A DNA stretch of 64,000 bases from Agapanthus africanus (lineage: Eukaryota; Streptophyta; Magnoliopsida; Asparagales; Amaryllidaceae). Location of the stretch: the NCBI GenBank assembly GCA_030015575.1, contig CM057337.1, positions 380,207,582 through 380,271,581 of the forward strand, in the 5' to 3' direction. Made by a program: the position numbers and the translations under genes. Positions 34,683 to 46,176 of the stretch are shown in pieces (position 1 is the first letter of the stretch; each line of letters begins with the position of its first letter). A model generated the notes under the pieces. The model saw nothing but the letters and a program-made list of their open reading frames with translations, had not been told where the DNA came from and did not search any database.

Positions 34683-36893
34683 TGTTAGTTGTATGTATGC
34701 CCCAGAGGCCAGTATTGTACAGATGATGTATATTATATTGGATGCTTGGACGTATATAGAGATGACTTTCATGCTCGATATGATAGTATGCTATCTGGTT
34801 ACTCTTTATCTTAACATGTACACTTGTCTCTTTAAACTGTCTTATAGTTACATGTTGATAAAGCCCTTAGGATGTGTACTTGACTACCTGGACTATGATG
34901 CAGATCATACTAGTGGGGACATGGTAGTCCATAAGTACATCCTTCAAGGTCCCTAGTCGTGGGTGTATCGAGACAGGGCATCGATATACCAGTGTAGACT
35001 AGCATATACGCTTCTCGACCCATGAGATGGGCGATGGATGATCCCATATCCATTGGTGTTTGACATCAGAGATGGTGTACGGGTGCTCAGTGGAGACTGG
35101 GTACACTGGACGGACTCGCCGAGAACTCCCAGATGGTATTATACCTCACGTCAGATGGCAGTTCTCAGGTGACACTTGTACAGGTTAGTCTGTAGACCCG
35201 AGATCGTCATAGAGTCTTGTGTGATTCCCACTGTGCTTTGATCTCCACCTTACCACGTCTATGAGGGCGTGCAAAACGGTGGTCTTTGGGTACAGTCCCG
35301 AGTCACATGGAGGCAATGAGCGATAGGAGGGGTTTCGTCTCTCCCGGTATTGGGCGTTGATGTTGCGCTGTGCTCGATTGGCTGTAACAGGGAAGTCCCT
35401 GGCCAGGGCTGATCAGAGATTTGCTGGTAAGTGTTACCAGTAGTTTCTCGACCCGTTATGAGCCTCACATCGGCACGACTTATCGGTTACTGGGGTCTGA
35501 CGTTTACCATCCCTAGACTTGATATACGACATATCAGACGAACAGACCGGACTGTACGGTAAGTGTTACTGATTGGATTTACAGGAGTGTGAGCGGGCTA
35601 GCTCGTCGATCTTCTGATCGCTCAATACCCGGGTGGCCGTTACGTTTAGCAGACCGCTTGCGGCTTGTGGGTGATTGATATGATCATCATCTGCTACCGG
35701 CGTATTGACGAGTCTTTAGAGTCCTACACAGTGGTTTCCTGGCTCAAGCGAAACGAGATAGGAGCGCATATGAGATATGTGCAGGACCGAGAATAATGCG
35801 TGTATGTGATACCGTATTCTATTCTCGCGATGAATGTTTCGATTGGTTGTATGCGATATAACCTAGTTATCGAATCATTGATTCGATAAATCGATACATT
35901 GTATACTAGTCGGTTATGTGCGACATGACCGGATCATTGAATCAAGTGTTGATTTAATGATTTAATGTATAATTATATATTTGATATATTACTTTGCATT
36001 AACTAGTATTGGTTCACTTTAAAGGGATTTTCTCACTTGTATAGCACATTGTATATGTCATATATTTTGTGTGCTCTTGATTGTATCATGTTTGATGATA
36101 CATTCTTACTTGGATTTGTGTAAAGACTTAAACCATGTTTAGTGAATGGTTAGGGTTTCATATTTTCAATTGATTATTTATCTTTTCCTTTTTGAGAAAA
36201 AGATAATAGAAAACAAAATGGTTTCTTTTATCATGAAGCTTCATGAAGCTTTGACCAAGTGACCACTTTGTCTTCTTCTCCTAACCCTAACCACTCATCT
36301 AAACTATAGTTAACTCTCTACACTTGACCATGGTTAGAAGATGATAAGTATTGATTTTATTATTCTTTTTAAACAACACTTATCATATTCTTTCTTCATC
36401 TTCTCCTTCTTCTTCAAGAAAGAAAACTAGACTCCATAAATGGCATCTTGAGTTCTAAAGTGAGAAATACAATTCTAAAGTGAACCCACCTCCTATTTCT
36501 TCATCCTCTACCTCTTGCCAAGTGGTTTAGGGTGTTTTCTTCATAAGTTTCACAACTTGGTGAAGTTGGAGCTTGATCTTGTGCAACTTCGACGTAGATC
36601 ATCTTCGGCATCGTAGCCGACGACTTGTCCGCTTATTTCTCCGATGAAGCCGATGCGAGAGTCCCGGATCCGAGATGGACAGCGAGTGGACAACTACGAG
36701 GAGCTAAGGAAGTGGATAACCGGATCTACAAAGGTTGTAGCTTTCTTCTTTTAGTTAAGATGTTAACTAGTTTATTGTTTCGCCTAAAATTCTAGTTAAC
36801 GATCCGTATTTGGGTTACTCGGCACCCATAAAAATTGAAATTCGCATGGTTGATGCCTTGTAAGACTTCATTAGCGTGCCTAGGAACCCTCCA
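34683..36893 (+). repeat. C3 5' LTR
   Basis: 2.2 kb, TGTTAGTTGTATGTATGCCC to AACCCTCCA, nearly identical to 43056-45276. It is non-coding and contains a heat-shock-element match at 36235-36247. Confidence 0.92.
36235..36247 (+). promoter_or_regulatory. Heat-shock-element match in C3 5' LTR
   Basis: GAAGCTTCATGAA fits GAA-nn-TTC-nn-GAA exactly. The 3' LTR has the same at 44617-44629, although the surrounding AAGCTT repeat differs in length. Function is inferred only. Confidence 0.4.
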
Positions 36894-36894
36894 G

Positions 36895-36907
36895 TGGTAT
36901 CAGAGCC
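36895..36907 (+). other. Primer-binding site, tRNA-iMet type (C3)
   Basis: TGGTATCAGAGCC one base after the LTR end. Confidence 0.9.
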
Positions 36908-38218
36908 TATCTAGAGCCTTAGGCGAAGTGTAGACGACATTTGAAACCCGATCGAACCGAAACCCTAAAAACCTAAGTGCTCTCTGGACTTTTTCTAAAA
37001 ACTGGGTTTTTTCAATATTAAAAATACTTAAAAAATTCAGCAGGGAAATCTAAGAATTATGGTGCAAAATTTTCCAAACGAAGAGTCTAAAGTGCGGCGG
37101 AACCACGGCAGAAGCCTAGATTCTGCGGCAGTTCCGCGTCCATCTTCTGACGTCATCCTTCCCTGTTTGCACAGTAACTCTTATTTTATTATGCTGAGTT
37201 TTCTGGGAATTTTTAATTTGACTCAAGAGTTGAGTATTCTGGGGTTGTATTGGGAATCAAAGATTCGATCGGATTTTCAAATTTTGTCTGTGTGGTTTTT
37301 CCGGATAATTTTCGAATATGTTAAAAAGTTCGACCGGATATAAATACCCAACTTTTCCCCTGCCGGAAAATTTCCAAGTGTTGGATTTTTCCGTGGTTTA
37401 AAGACGTTCTAAGTAGTGCAAGTAACGCGATGGTCCCTCTAGAAGACAAAAAACCTTAACTCGATTATGTGACCGTCTTGAACTGCCCTTTGAACCTTCG
37501 GGTTTAGGGCAGTACGGCGTGCCACATGTGAGGCGTTGGCTTGACCCTTCTACGGCTGGACCGTTGGTACTGAGGCATGAAGTGAATGTCTTTGAACCTA
37601 TTTCATGTGTTGAACAGTTTCGGGAAAACTTGGGTGTTCGAATGTTCGATCGGAAAGTTTAATATTTTCTATTTATCCGGAATGGGATACAGTAATTGGA
37701 ATTCACAAACAGTTATGAGATAACTGAATGAATGTTATAAATCTAGCTGTTTAGTCTCATTTGATATTGAAAAGAGTTTTCGATAATGGGACTAAAATGC
37801 GGGGTTTATAATTGTTAGGCATGTGATGTCTAAGTATTTCATTTTGATTAGGCATGCGATGTCTAAAGAGGTTGCGGATTCCAACTGTTGTAGTTTTACA
37901 CTTTCTTTTCTGTGACCGTAAGTGTAATATGTGATATCGCCGGTTTCGTTGCTATATGTCAACGACAATTGGGATGCGCATATTTACTTACGTTGATGAC
38001 ATGTGATGTTATGTGTTGCTGGATATGTTATATTGGATTGTCGTGTTTGAATAGCCGGGGGTTTTTATGTGAGATGAGTGTTTTTCATTTTCATTCATGT
38101 AAAAACTTGTACGTAATATTCTTTTATTGGCGCACTTCCAGGTTGCGGAAGTTGTCACCTTTTGTATATTATTTACTTTTCCGCATTAGGATAGACCCAA
38201 GGAGGGGAGCACAAGTAA

Positions 38219-38287
38219 CCGGGTTCTAGGGTCCAGTGGGAGACCATCTCGAGGAGTCGAGTCCGGGTCTCCTAACCCTAGAATTGG
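38219..38287 (+). other. Long leader hairpin (C3)
   Basis: Outer arms CCGGGTTCTAGGGT and ACCCTAGAATTGG pair with two G-U pairs. The middle arms GGAGACC/GGTCTCC and inner arms CTCGA/TCGAG are perfect. Equivalents are at 19751-19819, 58292-58360 and, in reverse, 10863-10932. Confidence 0.65.
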
Positions 38288-38739
38288 TAGGGTTGTTTGC
38301 CGCTCTCGTGGGGGTCTAAGGGTGTGGGATTGGCTATTCATCACGACTGTGGAATCCATGTTTTATACTGGCTCGTATTGAAAACACGGACGTCCTAGTA
38401 TATCCAATGTTTCATATGTTTCTTCTGCTGCGATATCTGTGATGTGATCATGTGATGTTCTGTGATAGATACAGTATATAGTATATATGATATATTATAT
38501 AGACGTTACTTATGTTTTGCACCCGCACTAGCCCTGCCCTGCTCTGTCGTTAGTTACCTAACCTAACGGTGCACGAGGGGACATTCAGGCAAATGCGGAT
38601 GGCATAAGTGTACGTCGTATTTATATGTGATGTTTAGATGACTTAAATGATGGGACTTCATTAATGTGATTAATGAAAGAAAAGAAACCTAAGATGTTGT
38701 AGAATCAAATTTTAAACAAAACAGGTAGCTACAGTTCTT

Positions 38740-38980
38740 GCTTTGCATAGCGGTATATATGATATACCCTGCACCTTATTCGATGAGGAAAGGACCGAGA
38801 TCCCTTCACCGGGAGTGACTCCTTTAGCAATAACTGGCAGATGCTACACACTCGGTTTGACACTTGATTGCTTCTATAGTTTATGCTTTGCACAGCGATA
38901 TATATGATATATCCCGCACCTTATTCGACGAGGAAAGGGCCGACGATCCCTTCACCGGGAGTGACCCCTTTAGCAAAACT
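38740..38980 (+). repeat. Duplicated leader module (C3)
   Basis: Two copies of about 100 bases (38740-38845 and 38884-38980) share GCACCTTATTCGA, GGAAAG, ATCCCTTCACCGGGAGTGAC and CTTTAGCAA. Both copies exist in C1 (20279-20516), C2 (58809-59050) and Cm (10170-10400), so the duplication predates the split of the four. Confidence 0.75.
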
Positions 38981-39090
38981 AGAAAAGCCTCAAAATCACT
39001 CCATTTCAAAACTTCATTTGATTCTACAACGATATCAAGTTCATTACGCTCATGGTTTTCAGAAAAACCTGCGTAGTCCTTCGTCAATTC

Positions 39091-39335
39091 AGATATGTAA
39101 TATTCAGTATTCGTGCTACGGTTGTTTGGCATGCGTCAAGGCGTAGTGTACGGTAGCTGATTATTACTTATCTGTAGCATGAGATGCGATTGGATTAAGG
39201 TATTCGTACGGCGTTGTTTGGCATGCGTCAAGGGTCGTACGGGTGGGTTTAATTCGATCACGAATTGTACGGGTTGAACTTGACTAGTGGACTATGGGTT
39301 GTTTGGCATGCGTCAAGGTCATAGCACGCTAGGGG
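39091..39335 (+). other. Three stem-loops with a shared tip word (C3)
   Basis: TTGTTTGGCATGCGTCAAGG occurs three times, identical (about 39122, 39214 and 39299). The flanking arms pair: CTACG/CGTAG, CGTACGGC/GTCGTACG and CTATGG/TCATAG. The first extends to CAGATATGTAATATTCAG/CTGATTATTACTTATCTG. The word itself can fold as TTGGC-ATGC-GTCAA, and it contains the palindrome GCATGC. Confidence 0.7.
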
Positions 39336-39769
39336 CAAAATATTATCGGGAATTTCAAGTGTTGAAATTTGCAATGAGATTGCATACCTTCTATGAGATA
39401 GTTGGATCCCGATACCCACTGCGTGTAAGAGTTACACCTGGGAGAGTTTTACACATTGCAATTAGCTGATCAAGTAGGTGTCTAGAAAGGTGTCAACGGG
39501 GTTACGCCTCTGGGAAAACGAGGTTTACATTAATTAGGTTCGTGCGAAAGCACGGGGGACCTCCCTCAAAGTACCGACACTGGCCTGGCTGAAAGATTGG
39601 CGAACTTGTAGTGTGTAATTAATCCCGGCTAGTCTTTCCTTTTAGGGTTTGAAGGAAGATTTGATAAAAACCAGTGGGAGCCATCCTGATTAGATAAGAT
39701 AATAACCAATCTGATCTTGCAAGAGCATACGCTAAAGTGTTTTCTTCTCTCTCTCTCCAGGTAGCGACC

Positions 39770-42700
39770 ATGTCATGCCCTAATAAAGATAATAATATGG
39801 ATGTATTGACTGAACCCGCATGTTATACTGTGCTGGGGAACGTTGGTTCCGTTCTTTCTTATAAGAGTTATAGGAATGAACAGGATATAAGGGAATACCA
39901 GGATTCCCATGCCACCCGATTGAAGAAAGTACATGATGATGCATTTTCTTCGGGTGTGTTCGTTACAGAGAACTGTTTCTCCATTTGCCCTACGTCCTGG
40001 GTATTAGATACCGGGTCAGGATCCCATATATGTAATCAGTTACATGGGCTTAGAAAAGGTAGAGAACTTAGAGAAGGTGATAAAGACATTAGAGTTGGAA
40101 ATGGTGCAATTGTTGCAGCTAAGACTGTCGGGGAATATCACCTTGTATTACCAACTGGTAATACATTGGTTCTGAACGAAAGCTATTACATGTCGAACCT
40201 GATATGCAACATTATATCGGTTTCTTTATTGAGCAAAGAGGGATATAGTTTTGTATTACAGGACAATGTTATGAACATTTTCCGTAACCAAAAGTTGGTT
40301 GGATCAGGCACGTTGTGCAATGGCATTTTTCTTCTAAATCAATCAACAGTTCTGAGCATAACAAACACACACAAGAGGAAGAATTCTGAACTGAACGAAT
40401 CCTTCTTGTGGCATTGTAGACTGGGTCACATCAATGCGACACGACTAGCAAAGTTGCATAAGGATGGATATTTAAATCCGTTTGAATTTTCATCTTATGA
40501 CACTTGCCAGTCATGTCTCAAAGGCAAGATGACCAAAACTCCGTTTACGGGACACGGAGAAAGAGTTACTGAACTCTTGGGACTGATACATAGTGATGTA
40601 TGCGGTCCCATGTCTACACATGCCAGGGATGGTTCATCGTACTTCATTACATTCACTGACGATCTCTCTAGATTCGGATATGTGTTCCTGATGAAACACA
40701 AATCAGAAGCTTTTGAGAAATTTAGAGAATATAAACATGAAGTCGAGAACCAAACCAGAAAAAGTATTAAAATCCTTCGATCTGATCGAGGAGGTGAATA
40801 CTTGAGCAATGAATTCCTGGACTTCCTAAAAGAGAATGGGATTCTCTCTCAGCTGACTCCTCCATATACACCACATCACAACGGTGTATCTGAACGGAGA
40901 AACCGCACCCTATTAGATATGGTGCGCTCAATGATGAGTACAGCTGAGTTACCTATTTCCTTCTGGGGATATGCGCTTGAGATAGCCATGGACCTATTGA
41001 ATAGAGTTCCTACCAAATCAGTGCCTACCACTCCATATGAGATATGGAAAGGGAAGAGACCACATCTTAATTATATTAAGATATGGGGTTGTCCAGCCTA
41101 TGTCAAAAGACAAAATCCGGACAAACTCGAGGCAAGATCTGTCTTATGTAAGTTTATAGGATATCCCAAAAATTCACAAGGGTATATCTTCTACCATCCC
41201 GAGGAACAAAAGGTGTTTGTTTCTCGACATGCCACTTTCTTAGAAAAAAGTTTTCTTATGAAACAGATAAGTGGCATTGAGGTAGAACTGGAAGAGGTTC
41301 CAGCGACACAAACTATAAAAGAAGACTTGGTAGAACCAGAGGATTCAGTAGTACCCGACGAACCCCAGCCTCTCCGCCGATCTAGTAGGGTTCCTCGCCA
41401 ACCTGAGAGATACTACGGTTTTCTCATGGATGGTGGGAGCGAGGATTGCATCATGGAGGATGATGACCCAACTAGCTTCGAGTAGGCCATCACGAGTAGG
41501 GACTCAGTGAAATGGCTGGATGCTATGCGGTCCGAGATGGAATCCATGTACACCAACAAAGTATGGACTTTGGATGTTGCTCCTGAAGGGGTAAAACCCA
41601 TTGGGAGCAAATGGATCTTCAAGAAGAAACTTGGTGTAGATGGGAAAGTGGAGACTTTCAAAGCTAGACTTGTTGCAAAGGGTTTTCGTCAAAGACCAGG
41701 TGTGGACTATGACGAAACCTTTTCTCCAGTGGCTATGCTTAAATCCATCCGGATCATGCCTTCCATCGCTGCATATCATGACTACGAAATCTGGCAAATG
41801 GATGTTAAGACCGCCTTTCTAAATGGTGATTTAGAAGAGTGCGTGTACATGACTCAGCCAGAGGGCATCGTAGACAGTGGGAGCAGCGGGAAGGTGTGCA
41901 AGCTGCTTAATCCATTTATGGATTAAAGCAAGCATCGCGGAGTTGGAACATCTGCTTTGACGTCGTTATCAAAGAGTTTGATTTCGTCAAAAACCCAGAT
42001 GAACCTTGTATTTACAAGAAGGTGGCAGAGAGTAAGGTTGTCTTCCTCGTATTGTACGTGGACGACATACTCTTGATAGGAAATGATATTCCTTTGCTGC
42101 AATCGGTCAAGCTCTTCTTATCACAAAGATTCTCAATGAAAGATCTTGGTGATGCCTCCTGCATATTGGGAATCAGGATCTATAGAGATAGATCCAAAAG
42201 GATATTGGGATTATCCCAATCCAGGTACATTGACACCATACTAAAGAGGTTTAGTATGGAAGAATCCAAGCGTGGGAACGTGCCCACGATCTCTGGAGTC
42301 ACTCTCTCCAAAGAGATGTCTCCCAAGACTGATTTGGAGAGAGCTCGCATGCAAGGGATACCCTATGCTTCGGCTGTAGGCTCTATCATGTACGCGATGC
42401 TATGTACCAGACCCGATGTAGCATACTCACTAAGTGTAGTGAGCAGGTATCAAGCTGATCCTGAAGAGAGTCACTGGACAGCTGTGAAGAGCATTCTCAA
42501 GTACTTGCGAAGGACTAAAGAGATGCTCTTGGTGTATGGTAACGGAGAACTCCAAATGGAGTCCTTTACCGATTCGAGCTTCCAGAGTGATAAGGATGAC
42601 TCTAAGTCGCAGTCAGGATTTGTCTTTACCCTTTAAGGAGGGGCGGTTAGCTGGAAGAGTTCCAAGCAGGAAACCGTGGCAGACTCGACGATGGAGGCAG

Positions 42701-43041
42701 AATACATCGCTGCCAACGATGCTGCCAAAGAGGCTGTCTGGATCAAGAAGTTCATTACTGAACTTGGAGTGGTTCCATCCATTGAGCATCCAATACCTTT
42801 GTATTGCGATAACAATGGAGCGGTGGCTTTGGCCAAGGAACCCAGGTCCCATCAGCGATCCAGGCATATTCTGAGGCGGTATCACCTGATCCGGGAGATA
42901 GTTGATCGCCGGGAGATCGAGGTCAGGAGGGTTGACACGAAGAACAACACGGCGGATCCACTCTCGAAGACCATTCCCCAGATACAGTTTGAGAGACTCT
43001 TCGGGATGCTCGGTATGCGATACTACAGCAGCTGGCCCTAG
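39770..43041 (+). pseudogene. C3 pol: protease, integrase, reverse transcriptase, RNase H (broken)
   Basis: Copia polyprotein region starting at an ATG (MSCPNKDNNMDVLTEPACYT) ten bases after a splice-acceptor-like CAG. In order: aspartic protease (WVLDTGSGSHICN), pre-integrase motif (LWHCRLGHINATRL), integrase core (HSDVCGP, FTDDLSRFGYVFLMKHKS, RSDRGGEYLSNEF, HNGVSERRNR), reverse transcriptase (FKARLVAKGFRQRPGVDYDE, DVKTAFLNGDLEE, YVDDILLIG), and RNase H (ADSTMEAEYIAANDAAKEA, LYCDNNGAVALA, NTADPLSK). It ends in YYSSWP before the polypurine tract. About three or four breaks. Domain order protease-integrase-RT-RNase H is diagnostic of copia. Only about 85 residues precede the protease and they show no gag features. 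Confidence 0.88.
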
Positions 43042-43043
43042 TG

Positions 43044-43055
43044 CAAGTGGGAGAT
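43044..43055 (+). other. C3 polypurine tract
   Basis: AAGTGGGAGAT immediately before the TGTTAG start of the 3' LTR. Confidence 0.85.
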
Positions 43056-45276
43056 TGTTAGTTGTATGTATGCTCTAGAGGCCAGTATTGTACAGATGAT
43101 GTATATTATATTGGATGCTTGGATGTATATAGAGATGACTTTCTTGCTCGATATGATAGTATGCTATCTGGTTACTCTTTATCTTAACATGTACACTTGT
43201 CTCTTTAAACTGTCTTATAGTTACATGTTGATAAAGCCCTTAGGATGTGTACTTGACTACCTGGACTATGATGCAGATCATACTAGTGGGGACATGGTAG
43301 TCCATAAGTACATCCTTCAAGGTCCCTAGTCGTGGGTGTATCGAGACAGGGCATCGATATACCAGTGTAGGCTAGCGTATACGCTTCTCGACCCATGAGA
43401 TGGGCGATGGATGATCCCATATCCATTGGTGTTTGACATCAGAGATGGTGTACGGGTGCTCAGTGGAGACTGGGTACACTGGACGGACTCGCCGAGAACT
43501 CCCAGATGGTATTATACCTCACGTCAGATGGCAGTTCTCAGGTGACACTTGTACAGGTTAGTCTGTAGACCCGAGATCGTCATAGAGTCTTGTGTGATTC
43601 CCACTGTGCTTTGATCTCCACCTTACCACGTCCATGAGGGCGTGCAAAACGGTGGTCTTTGGGTACAGTCCCGAGTCACATGGAGGCAATGAGCAATAGG
43701 AGGGGTTTCGTCTCTCTCGGTATTGGGGGTTGATGTTGCGCTGTGCTCGATTGGCTGTAACAGGGAAGTCCCTGGCCAGGGCTGATCAGAGATTTGCTGG
43801 TAAGTGTTACCAGTAGTTTCTCGACCCGTTATGAGCCTCACATCGGCACGACTTATCGGTTACTGGGGTCTGACGTTTACCACCCCTAGACTTGATATGC
43901 GACATATCAGACGAACAGACCGGACTGTACGGTAAGTGTTACTGATTGGATTCACAGGAGTGTGAGCGGGCTAGCTCGTCGATCTTCTGATCGCTCAATA
44001 CCCGGGTGGCCGTTACGTTTAGCAGACCGCTTGCGGCTTGTGGGTGATTGATAGGATCATCATCTGCAACCGGCCTATTGACAAGTCTTTAGAGTCCTAC
44101 ACAGAGGTTTCCTGGCTCAAGCGAAACGAGATAGGAGCGCATATGAGATATGTGCAGGACCGAGAATAATGCGTGTATGTGATACCGTATTCCATTCTCG
44201 CGATGAATGTTTTGATTGGTTGTATGCGATATAACCTAGTTATCGAATCATTGATTCGATAAATCGATACATTGTATACTAGTCGGTTATGTGCGACATG
44301 ACCGGATCATTGAATCAAGTGTTGATTTAATGATTTAATGTATAATTATATATTTGATATATTACTTTGCATTAACTAGTATTGGTTCACTTTAAAGGGA
44401 TTTTCTCACTTGTATAGCACATTGTATATGTGATATAATTTGTATGCTCTTGATTGTATCATGTTTGATGATACATTCTTACATGGATTTGTGTAAAGAC
44501 TTAAACCATGTTTAGTGAATGGTTAGGGTTTCATATTTTCAATTGATTATTTATCTTTTCCTTTTTGAGAAAAAGATAATTGAAAACAAAATGGTTTCTT
44601 TTATCATGAAGCTTATTGAAGCTTCATGAAGCATTGACCAAGTGACCACTTTGTCTTCTTCTCCTAACCCTAACCACTCATCTAAACTATAGTTAACTCT
44701 CTACACTTGACTATGGTTAGAAGATGATAAGTATTGATTTTATTATTCTTTTTAAACAACACTTATCATATTCTTTCTTCATCTTCTCCTTCTTCTTCAA
44801 GAAAGAAAACTAGACTCCATAAATGGCATCTTGAGTTCTAAAGTGAGAAATACAATTCTAAAGTGAACCCACCTCCTATTTCTTCATCCTCTACCTCTTG
44901 CCAAGTGGTTTAGGGTGTTTTCTTCACAAGTTTCACAACTTGGTAAAGTTGGAGCTTGATCTTGTGCAACTTCGACGTAGATCATCTTCGGCATCGTAGC
45001 CGACGACTTGTCCGCTTATTTCTCCGATGAAGCCGATGCGAGAGTCCCGGATCCGAGATGGACAGCGAGGGGACAACTACGAGGAGCTAAGGAAGTGGAT
45101 AACCGGATCTACAAAGGTTGTAGCTTTCTTCTTTTAGTTAAGATGTTAACTAGTTTATTGTTTCGCCTAAAATTCTAGTTAACGATCCGTATTAGGGTTA
45201 CTCGGCACCCATAAAAGTTGAAATTGGCATGGTTGATGCCTTGTGAGACTTCATTAGCGTGCCTAGGAACCCTCCA
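43056..45276 (+). repeat. C3 3' LTR
   Basis: 2.2 kb, nearly identical to the 5' LTR, and followed by the GTTTT TSD at 45277-45281. Confidence 0.92.
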
Positions 45277-46176
45277 GTTTTGAGCTAAATCTTCTAGGTA
45301 TTTCCAAGCTTCACCATCATCTTTATATAGGAATTGACAATGACACATGGTTTTAAGCATCTGCCTAGTAGTGAGATAAATACCCTCATAGAGAATTCGA
45401 CACAAATCCCATCTAGAGATTCCGTGAGGGCATTGTAAAAGAAGATCCTTGAACCGTTCAAAGCATTTCCAGAATGGTTCATTGTGAAGTTGGGTGATTT
45501 TGAAGATTTCGCTCCGAACACGGCTGGTCTTATGATTGGAATAAAATTTCTTAAGGAATGCTGCAACAAATTCAACCCATTTTGAAATAGAATGTACGGT
45601 TGTATTTTAAAGCCACTTTTCGGCTAAATCGCACAAAGTGAATGGGAGAAAACGTAGACGCAGAGCATCCAAAGACAGTTGTGACGTTCCAATCATTGCG
45701 CATACGTTTTCAAATTTGGAGATAAAAATATATGCGTCTTCAGACTCAAGACCGTGAAATTTAGGTAAAAGTTTGATGAATTGGGGGTTGATTTCGAAAT
45801 TGTCCCCATTGGCAGGTGGTATAGAAAGACTGGTGGGAAGGGGAACACGTGAAGGATAGCATCTCTCTTGGAGAGAAATGCGTGGAGGATTCTGCCCACC
45901 TGCGGGCGGTAGCAGAGTGGTGTAAAAGTTTGATGGAAATCCGTCCATCGCGGTCGTGGTGGGTGGTGGGAAAAAGAAAATGTTGAAATACCGAGTTTGG
46001 GGTCGATGAGGGAACGCGGACAAGACGGGCACTAGAATCCCGTGTCCAGCCGAGCTTGCACTAAAGGGTTTCGCACAAGTGGCAGCGTTAAGATAATAAG
46101 GAAAAGATAAGTTGGTGTTTGTTTTGAAAAAGATACGGATTTTTTGAAAAAAATGCAAATAAAAAACAATGCACAA
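45277..46176 (-). pseudogene. E2 gag N-terminal side (broken), right of C3
   Basis: Fossil minus-strand gag segment to the right of the C3 insertion. It shows LPKFHGLESEDAYIFISKFE and LRFLPFTLCDLAEKWL, typical of the plant Ty3/gypsy gag domain (PF03732-like), and a Pro-rich N-terminal part with RISLQERCYPSRVPLP. E1's gag at 50012-50737 is the close counterpart. It is broken; the edge at 45277 is the C3 target site. Confidence 0.78.

Larger units (their letters stand above)
36908..39769 (+). other. Structured leader of C3, in the place of gag
   Basis: 2.9 kb with no frame resembling copia gag (no UBN2-like domain or CCHC knuckle seen). In order it holds a twice-repeated AGGCATGYGATGTCTAA unit (about 37820-37868), the long hairpin (38219-38287), a duplicated module (about 38740-38845 and 38884-38980), the three word-bearing stem-loops (39091-39335), a CGTGC-GAAA-GCACG tetraloop hairpin (39541-39554), and a pyrimidine tract ending in CCAG just before the ATG. 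The order is shared with C1, C2 and Cm, which argues for function at the time these elements were active. Confidence 0.65.
34683..45276 (+). mobile_element. Ty1/copia element C3 (nearly complete, youngest)
   Basis: A plus-strand copia element of 10.6 kb: 5' LTR 34683-36893, tRNA-Met primer site 36895-36907, leader to 39769, pol 39770-43041, polypurine tract about 43044-43055, 3' LTR 43056-45276. A perfect TSD, GTTTT, flanks it inside E2's gag. The LTRs show about 6 differences in the first 340 bases compared, so it is young and the last to arrive. It looks almost whole but is broken, with about three or four breaks in pol. No gag domain is visible. The lineage within copia was not assigned. 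Confidence 0.88.

Noticed and set aside
43066-43329. Short frames recurring in the copia LTRs (also 34693-34956, 35259-35468, 43623-43841)
   Set aside because: They repeat because the LTRs repeat. Length and composition are unremarkable and the older LTRs do not keep them.
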